DNA from: Stephanodiscus triporus
Taxonomy: Eukaryota > Bacillariophyta > Thalassiosirophyceae > Thalassiosirales > Thalassiosiraceae
Length of the DNA: 19,621 nucleotides
Assembly (NCBI GenBank): GCA_036939755.1
Contig: JALLAZ010000843.1
Span: forward strand, 1-19,621
Direction of reading: 5' to 3'
Of this stretch, positions 16,601 to 19,621 are shown one piece after another. A program made the position numbers and the translations under genes. Numbering within the stretch: the stretch's first letter is position 1; every line of letters starts with the position of its first letter. Under the pieces are notes generated by a model. The model was not told the DNA's origin. It saw only the letters and a list, made by a program, of their open reading frames with translations, and made no database searches.

Positions 16601-18623
16601 AGGGCAGCTAGGCACGGGGGATACAGAAAACAGGAACATTCCAACGCTGGTCAAGTTCGAAGAAGGGGTCATTCTTGAGGTACTGTCAGCGGCGGGAGAT
16701 CATACTGTTGCGATCGGATCAAGCGATGGTACATTGATCGGACCGAGCGATGATGGTACATTTGAGCCGACCAAGAACCCATCCTTATCTCCTACAGTCG
16801 GAAATACTTCGACTCCGACAGCGTCACCAACATTGCCGTCGTCGATTGAACTTACCGGATCTCTATCCATATCTCCAACATTGCCACCATTGATGACTGA
16901 TGTACCCACAGCGGAAAGTGAAATGTATTACTGGGGATCGTCAGGTTCATTAGGAGACTCGCCCTCAGATGCCACTCTTGCACCGTTGAAAAGCGGCATT
17001 CGTGCTGCTGACTTATCCGCCGGATCCAAGTATACTATCATTGTATTTTCAGATGGAACTGCGCAGTCAGGAGGATTAATTGACTCACTAGATAACTATC
17101 ACGGTCACTTGGGGCTAGAGGAGGTCGATGTTTCAGCTGGAGAAAATCCATTCAAGACTATCATGAATGTGTTTGATGCAGATAATGATCTTATCATTGA
17201 CGCCCCATTCTTTGTCAAGGCTTTTGCTGGAGCCGAAGACACGGCTTCTTCGGGATCAATTCATACATTGTTGATTGACAAAGATGGTCAGGTGTGGGTA
17301 ACTGGCAGTAACAATAAAGGGCAACTTTGTCTAGGAGACACTGAGGATAGGTTGATTCCCCAACGCGTCCCAATAGATGGCAGAGTGGAAAATGCCGCTG
17401 TTGGAGGCGAGCATACATTGCTCCTCCTCGAAGATGGCACTGTTTATGGATGCGGATCAAATGAGGCAGGGCAACTCGGGCTCGGAGACGATGCCACTTT
17501 AACAACGGGAGATCCTATTACCACTCCTACGATTATAGAAGGTCTGCCGGTCGTAGAAAGCTTGTCGTCGGGTCTTAGTTTCTCCCTCTTCAAGGCTATC
17601 GATGGCTTGTATGTTACTGGAAGCAACCTCTACGGCCAGCTCTGTGTAGATGAAACGATTGGAGAGAGTGTAACGACTCCGTACCTCCTCGCAGATGTCA
17701 ACGTGGCCATTGTATCTTCATTCAATGCAATAAAGACATCAAGCTTCATTTTATTCAATGACGGCACAATTGGAGCATGTGGCAGAAATGAATTCGGCCA
17801 GCTTGGGGATGGCAGCAACATAGACAGGGTTCGTACAGTCGTAGAACCTCTTCCAAATGAATTGCCAATAAAAATGATTGGCGTTGGGCCCAGCGCTGAG
17901 TCTGTCTTTTTCGTTACTGATGATGAACTCGTTTGGGGCACTGGGTTGAATGATCAAGGACAGCTAGGCACGGGGGATACAGAAAACAGGAACATTCCAA
18001 CGCCGGTCAAGTTCGAAGAAGGGGTCGTTCTGGAGGTACTGTCAGCGGCGGGAGATCATACTGTCGCGATCGGATCAAGCGATGGTCCATCCGTATCTCC
18101 TACAGTCGAGAATACTTTGACTCCGACAGCAGTCGAGAATACTTCGTCTCCGACAGCGTCACCAACAATCACTCTTACAATTGATACGGCCGGCAGCCCT
18201 TCACAGACTTCAAACAGTCCGACCATGCCAGTTGATACGTCAATCACTCCTACAATTGATACGGTCAGTATTATTCCTACCATTCCTATTTCGCCAAGCC
18301 CAACAATTGTTGATACATCAATCACTCCGCCAGTCGCCACAGCCGACATTGCTCCAACCATTTCTGTCACGCCAAACCCGACAATTGTTGAAATGTCGAG
18401 CACCCCTCCAGTCGCCACAGTCGACATTGCTCCAACCATTCCTGTCACGCCAAACCCAACAATCGATGAAACGTCGAGCACCCCTCCAGTCGCCACAGTC
18501 GACATTGCTCCAACCATTCCTATCACACCAAACCCAACAATCGATGAAACGTCGAACACCTCTCCAGTCGCTACAGTCGACAGTTCTCCTACCATTCCTG
18601 ATTTGTCAACTCCACCAACTTAG
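10698..18623 (+). CDS. Secreted diatom cell-surface protein with four RCC1-type beta-propellers
   Basis: 2641 residues, intronless. Residues 1-30 form a signal peptide: basic MNKRIYSRR, a hydrophobic stretch and an AIA cleavage site. RRL at 88-90 resembles the RXL processing site of diatom silica proteins. Residues 152-199 hold a Cys motif (FYPD...CC...C) and 327-417 two 51-residue Cys-rich repeats (CGTSFVDAN, CPSGTDADC, GESCFAD). RRIL (459-462) precedes a Lys/Ser/Ala cluster (478-505), then YPTYSPT and WGG repeats to about 690. Four propeller units follow at about 764-1150, 1220-1610, 1631-2012 and 2074-2464. Each opens with a WGS/WGA strand and has RCC1 signatures such as GGEHTLLLLEDG and YGCGSN. 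P/T-rich linkers join them, and a 26-residue repeat ends the chain. There is no transmembrane segment at the end. I infer a wall-associated or extracellular binding protein; a Ran-GEF role is unlikely for a secreted protein. The exact ligand is unknown. Confidence 0.85.
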   Translation: MNKRIYSRRVLPTTVVPVLSILGSTTSAIATSNGVHAARAYAQLRADVTSHKFRNRSHGYAKTENDRSSATTKRSEGEFSTEGEGEERRLETENGDHDEGTRMPRQSPIVIDIKKRDHSKPPSDSMAALLITSEWSPEQPIVRSKYNPLIPFYPDLVTHTCHADNYYPEHYLYDISAYFSHSPQACCELHFNGLDSENCIKGVVYDSSIIQHNEGNTMNGMMKKEGYRLDDVTHFEFEGTPAGIGEGGGEEGTIPMGKKKPMNTSGGYSYESPPQSEYPTYSPTQIGVPTGVNGEWSGNQYPTYSPTRMGVVWGSNTGAPILSQPIYHYCGTSFVDANIKCGRPCPSGTDADCTQGESCFADAITCPAYAGTSDTPIYNYCGTSFVDANAKCGKACPSGTDADCSQGESCFADVIECPVYAGTFEVEGNANNDNGLNTDANAVEWDEGGLHLKQIRCERRILQWDYGWDEGGYGWDAKSTKSKASKMAKSKASKMAKSKAHKKSKSMDGNAYPTHSPTQAYSPIGWGGSEYPTHSPTQAYSPTGWGGSEYPTHLPAQKGGDWGGATYTYDPTCLPTYSPGLSKQSKITLSTAPTTLSTAPTTLSTAPTAPTTPAASKNGDEYPTYSPTGTYSPTEKRILTYSPTSKGGGWGGNKYPTYSPTQKGGGWDGGWGGWGGTKIPTYSPTWKGGGWGGATYSPTKSDNTNATTSIPTKSITLLPSATPTMGETTSIPTKSITLLPSATPTMGEPTEIPTMEGTIGPPLDLLVWGSPFSTSQPEDDGNILIPLDSEIVGIDASAGTKYSLVIYPDGRAFSTGYITDPNGSYYHGHLGIRPEDLVEGQNMWLEIERVFDHDMGGVTFPPRFKKGFAGVENSEGEGDIHTILLDGKGNAWATGNNDAGQLCLGDMIDKLIPQRIPVKNIVDVAIGGQHTLLLDSDGTVYGCGSNKFGQLGLSEAVETSPNPVKVYLLQVPATSVSAGKDHSVIIAEDGNYVMGSNAYGQLCVDTQGENVYAPSAFDVEEKIVTAFEATRESSYILYVDGSVNACGRNNFGQLGDGTEDDAFLATVAMPRESKVVRLLGAGPSSYSAFFVSDDETVFGAGLNDRGQLGVGDEENRNVPTLVKLQDEVKVFVLSSADDHSLTLKEGGVERTAYPTITPTYAPVGEDTELPTPDTIEPTYDETFSPTIIATEPPSILPTIEDIPTSSPTIPQTVSPTQMGLEYFFWGAPEAVGEPVDAPDVTSPINVGSGVIYSGAGTKYTVLILKDGSALAAGYVEDIDDYQGHLGIDQNLILQGVNTFHLIGEVYDLVEAGQDNVTMAVVDAPRFEKVFLGVENTPDTGEIHTVLLDADGNAWATGNNLVGQLCLGDDIDRMIPEKIPIEGKIVDVAIGGEHTLLLLEDGSVYGCGSNAKGQLGLGEEQTVSSPTKLGDLTSAVLSVSAGHSHSLLMATDGIYLSGSNEYGQLCVDTKGENVLTPTALEIDERVAISFEAIKESTFILYDDGSVNACGRNNFGQLGDGTDEDQLIAIAQTNGTVVRLLGVGPSAQSVFFVTSEELVLGTGLNDRGQLGVGDSDDRNLPTRVKFEEMVSIDQLYVSEIHSIAVGTTIGTFLPTTAPSVSVPATSSPTRQGKNMYYWGSPDSIGEADTEDISTPFDSGNNVVDASGGSRYTVILLSDGTALSAGYIDSLENYQGHLGRGDEDVVEGVNEMMTISLVYDSVNLTIIDSPQFDKVFAGVENSPGSGTIHTILLDVQGRAWATGSNEKGQLCLGDDVTMVTIPEKIPIEGKIVDVAIGGEHTLLVDEFGNVYGCGSNVVGQLGLGATEKTSVPTNIDGLASVTSVSAGHSHSVFMSDDGIYFTGSNEFGQLCDNTNGENVLTPSTLDIPGIESATHFEAIKSSSYILYTDGSVSGCGNNEFGQLGDGTNFDRILSLVQLDGVAKFLGVGPSAESVFFVTDDELVWGTGLNDRGQLGTGDTENRNIPTLVKFEEGVILEVLSAAGDHTVAIGSSDGTLIGPSDDGTFEPTKNPSLSPTVGNTSTPTASPTLPSSIELTGSLSISPTLPPLMTDVPTAESEMYYWGSSGSLGDSPSDATLAPLKSGIRAADLSAGSKYTIIVFSDGTAQSGGLIDSLDNYHGHLGLEEVDVSAGENPFKTIMNVFDADNDLIIDAPFFVKAFAGAEDTASSGSIHTLLIDKDGQVWVTGSNNKGQLCLGDTEDRLIPQRVPIDGRVENAAVGGEHTLLLLEDGTVYGCGSNEAGQLGLGDDATLTTGDPITTPTIIEGLPVVESLSSGLSFSLFKAIDGLYVTGSNLYGQLCVDETIGESVTTPYLLADVNVAIVSSFNAIKTSSFILFNDGTIGACGRNEFGQLGDGSNIDRVRTVVEPLPNELPIKMIGVGPSAESVFFVTDDELVWGTGLNDQGQLGTGDTENRNIPTPVKFEEGVVLEVLSAAGDHTVAIGSSDGPSVSPTVENTLTPTAVENTSSPTASPTITLTIDTAGSPSQTSNSPTMPVDTSITPTIDTVSIIPTIPISPSPTIVDTSITPPVATADIAPTISVTPNPTIVEMSSTPPVATVDIAPTIPVTPNPTIDETSSTPPVATVDIAPTIPITPNPTIDETSNTSPVATVDSSPTIPDLSTPPT
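11676..11980 (+). repeat. Two tandem 51-residue Cys-rich repeats
   Basis: The codons for CGTSFVDAN recur exactly 153 bases apart (11685 and 11838). Each copy has six Cys (C..C.PC..C..C..C pattern, with PC replaced by AC in copy two). Such motifs are common in secreted diatom and oomycete proteins, including carbohydrate-binding ones. A sugar-binding role is inference. Confidence 0.8.
12129..12212 (+). repeat. Lys/Ser/Ala repeat cluster, silaffin-like
   Basis: A 24-base unit encoding KSKASKMA occurs in tandem, with AAGTCAAAGGCC starting at 12138, 12162 and 12186. The resulting K-x-x-K spacing recalls the lysine clusters that target silaffins to silica in Thalassiosira. It follows Trp/Tyr/Gly-rich sequence (DYGWDEGGYGWD), as in cingulins. 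Confidence 0.7.
12231..12401 (+). repeat. 57-bp tandem repeat encoding YPTHSPTQAYSP-GWGG units
   Basis: TATCCCACA/G begins units at 12231, 12288 and 12345. The first two are nearly identical over 57 bases (19 residues) and the third diverges after TH. Related YPTYSPT units occur before (near 11529 and 11598) and after (12560-12790). Confidence 0.8.
12459..12521 (+). repeat. Three exact 21-bp repeats encoding Thr/Pro-rich heptads
   Basis: ACTCTATCCACAGCTCCAAC starts at 12459, 12480 and 12501, encoding TLSTAPT three times. It is a recent slippage-type array inside the linker region. Confidence 0.85.
12816..12941 (+). repeat. Two 63-bp tandem repeats before the first propeller
   Basis: The units start at 12816 and 12879 and differ at only a few bases. 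Each encodes a 21-residue stretch containing SIPTKSITLLPSATPTMGE. They form the Thr/Pro linker leading into the first RCC1 unit. Confidence 0.85.
12987..18086 (+). repeat. Four tandem RCC1-propeller units of about 1.15-1.2 kb
   Basis: The units begin at 12987, 14355, 15588 and 16917, each with a short strand ending in WG(S/A). Each holds six to seven RCC1-type blades in the same order. Most divergence is at protein level, but parts are nearly identical in DNA. One example is the 38-base GGTAAAATTGTTGATGTCGC... segment shared by units 2 and 3 (14842 and 16053). Another is the end of units 3 and 4. Confidence 0.85.
18231..18616 (+). repeat. 78-bp tandem repeat at the 3' end of the RCC1 gene
   Basis: CCAGTCGCC or its variants recur at 18330, 18408, 18486 and 18564 with a constant 78-base period (26 residues). 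A degenerate copy precedes them and the last is truncated. The unit encodes a Thr/Pro/Val/Ile-rich segment (TPPVATVDIAPTIPVTPNPT). It is likely an extended, possibly O-glycosylated tail. Confidence 0.88.
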
Positions 18624-19155
18624 TGTTGAATTATAATTGGGACACCGGTTTGACGTTAGGAAACTTGAGTTTGCGCAGACACCACGGATTGTGAAGTATT
18701 TAACTTAGTTGAGTTCAGCCACGCCTAAACAGACTTCAGCCACTACTGGGTATCATAAAATTTTCATTCTAAGATCGGCATTATGTATTTAGAAAACTAC
18801 GGGGAAAGGGTTGGACAGCATAGCATGCATAAAACAATCTATATAATAGTATTATCTAAGTACACGTACCCCTCGTGGAATTCGGTGATATTTCGTCTAC
18901 GGCCTCTACGGCCTTTCTCACCTGCACTCGACATCAATGTAACTTTCACGACATTATCCGCCGGTTCTTGTTCACGAAGCAACTGCGAAGCCAAACGCCT
19001 CCACGATCCGAGAATTAGAGAATTATGTGCACAAGATATGCACACGGGGTTGGGTTTGGAACTGAATTATTAATTCAATTCTTCCCTCTCCCGACTCCTT
19101 CAGCGATCGGGAAGATGATGCCTCCTCCATTAAATTGCTCTGCGTCGACTGCCAT
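18624..19155. other. Intergenic stretch after the RCC1 gene
   Basis: About 530 bases. They contain short direct repeats (TCTACGGCC twice near 18895-18912, TTCAGCCAC twice near 18714-18745) and small open frames of 68-96 codons on both strands that resemble nothing known. The first part is presumably 3' UTR. I see no RNA gene. Confidence 0.45.
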
Positions 19156-19621
19156 TTAGCTGAAATGAGAGAAAGCCGGAAGCTGCACCCGTTGAGACAC
19201 GTCGCGTCCAATATTTTGTCTTGTCTCGGCGTTGTCGCGATGGTTGCATTGCTGGGGATCGTCATTTGATACAGACCGAGTGGTGAGGTCTGGGGTCATT
19301 CAGAACAATCTGTGCGTCAGCATTCGCTGTGCAACATCCTTCGAGAATTACTCAACCTGCTTGCGAATATACCGCAAAAAGGCGACGCTGACCATCTGCC
19401 GATGAGCATGATGGTGTAAACGGGTACGCCAGCAAGATACATCTCCATGGCAGCACCTGATCAAAGAGAATGTGTGCCTATTTTGTTGGGCTCGAAGCCT
19501 AGACGAGCGCTACCGATGGTTGCACATGCTGCCTAGAGGGATGTGATCACTTTGCGTGAAGTGATCTGCTCGCGTCTATCATGGTGCCAGACTGTACATA
19601 CCAAAGTATCCGATGTTGTGC
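19156..19621 (-). pseudogene. Decayed tyrosine recombinase (integrase-like), C-terminal part, runs off the window
   Basis: The reverse strand from 19620 reads DTLVCTVWHH, EQITSRKVITS, LGFEPNKIGTHSL, SGAAMEMYLAG, VYTIMLIGRWS, FLRYIRKQVE and NHRDNAETRQNIG, ending PAFSHFS and TAA (19156-19158). This is the C-terminal catalytic half of a tyrosine recombinase: the H of HxxR, the W of GRW and the Tyr of RYIRK are visible. TGA (19461-19463) replaces the Arg of HSLR. Further stops are TAG (19533-19535), TAA (19348-19350) and TGA (19300-19302), and one base is missing between 19391 and 19381. Such recombinases occur in Crypton and DIRS-type elements of algae; which one applies here cannot be told. The N-terminal half lies beyond the window. 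No active product is possible from this copy. Confidence 0.8.

Noticed and set aside
12987..18086. RCC1 repeats as a Ran guanine-nucleotide exchange factor
   Set aside because: Four propellers on a secreted protein with P/T linkers do not fit a nuclear Ran-GEF; RCC1 folds serve many roles.
18056..18595. Antisense 179-codon Val/Gly repeat ORF
   Set aside because: It is a shadow of the 78-bp repeat array at the 3' end of the RCC1 gene.
18783..19073. 96-codon plus-strand ORF after the RCC1 gene
   Set aside because: No known motif or clear start context; the opposite strand is equally open, so there is no basis to call a gene.
19023..19265. 80-codon minus-strand ORF
   Set aside because: It overlaps the recombinase relic in a different frame; the relic's frame carries the recognisable sequence.

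Overview
The window looks like nuclear DNA of a diatom, most likely a centric one. The main reason is the protein encoded at 10698-18623. It is secreted, has stramenopile-type Cys-rich repeats (CPSGTDADC...GESCFAD), many YPTYSPT and WGG repeats, and a Lys/Ser/Ala-rich cluster like those in diatom silaffins and cingulins. Both long host genes are open without introns, there are no operons or Shine-Dalgarno-led gene clusters, and the best start codons sit in Kozak-like contexts. The genus is not determined.

Layout. (1) 303-6320 (+) encodes a 2005-residue intracellular protein: low-complexity N-terminus, MATH domain, ankyrin repeats, Lys-rich region, and a C-terminal region that I align by eye to the PCIF1/CAPAM cap-m6Am methyltransferase fold. 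The catalytic NPPF motif appears replaced by APPE. (2) 6936-10176 is a complete-looking pogo/Tigger-like DNA transposon. It has imperfect 24-bp terminal inverted repeats, a TA duplication on each side, and one minus-strand DDD transposase (7259-9727) whose probable N-terminus lies in another frame (9728-9852). (3) 10698-18623 (+) encodes a 2641-residue predicted secreted protein: signal peptide, Cys motifs, Lys-rich and PTYSPT/WGG regions, then four tandem RCC1-type beta-propellers joined by P/T linkers, and a 26-residue tandem repeat at the C-terminus. (4) 19156-19621 (-) is the decayed C-terminal part of a tyrosine recombinase. It has four internal stops and one frameshift and continues past the window edge.

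The genes do not form a pathway. Two host genes of unrelated location (nucleus or cytosol versus cell surface) are separated by a mobile element, and a second mobile-element relic lies downstream. The most novel points are the MATH-ankyrin-PCIF1-like fusion with a changed catalytic motif, and the secreted four-propeller RCC1 protein fitted with a silica-protein-like N-terminal half. All domain calls are by eye; no database search was run.
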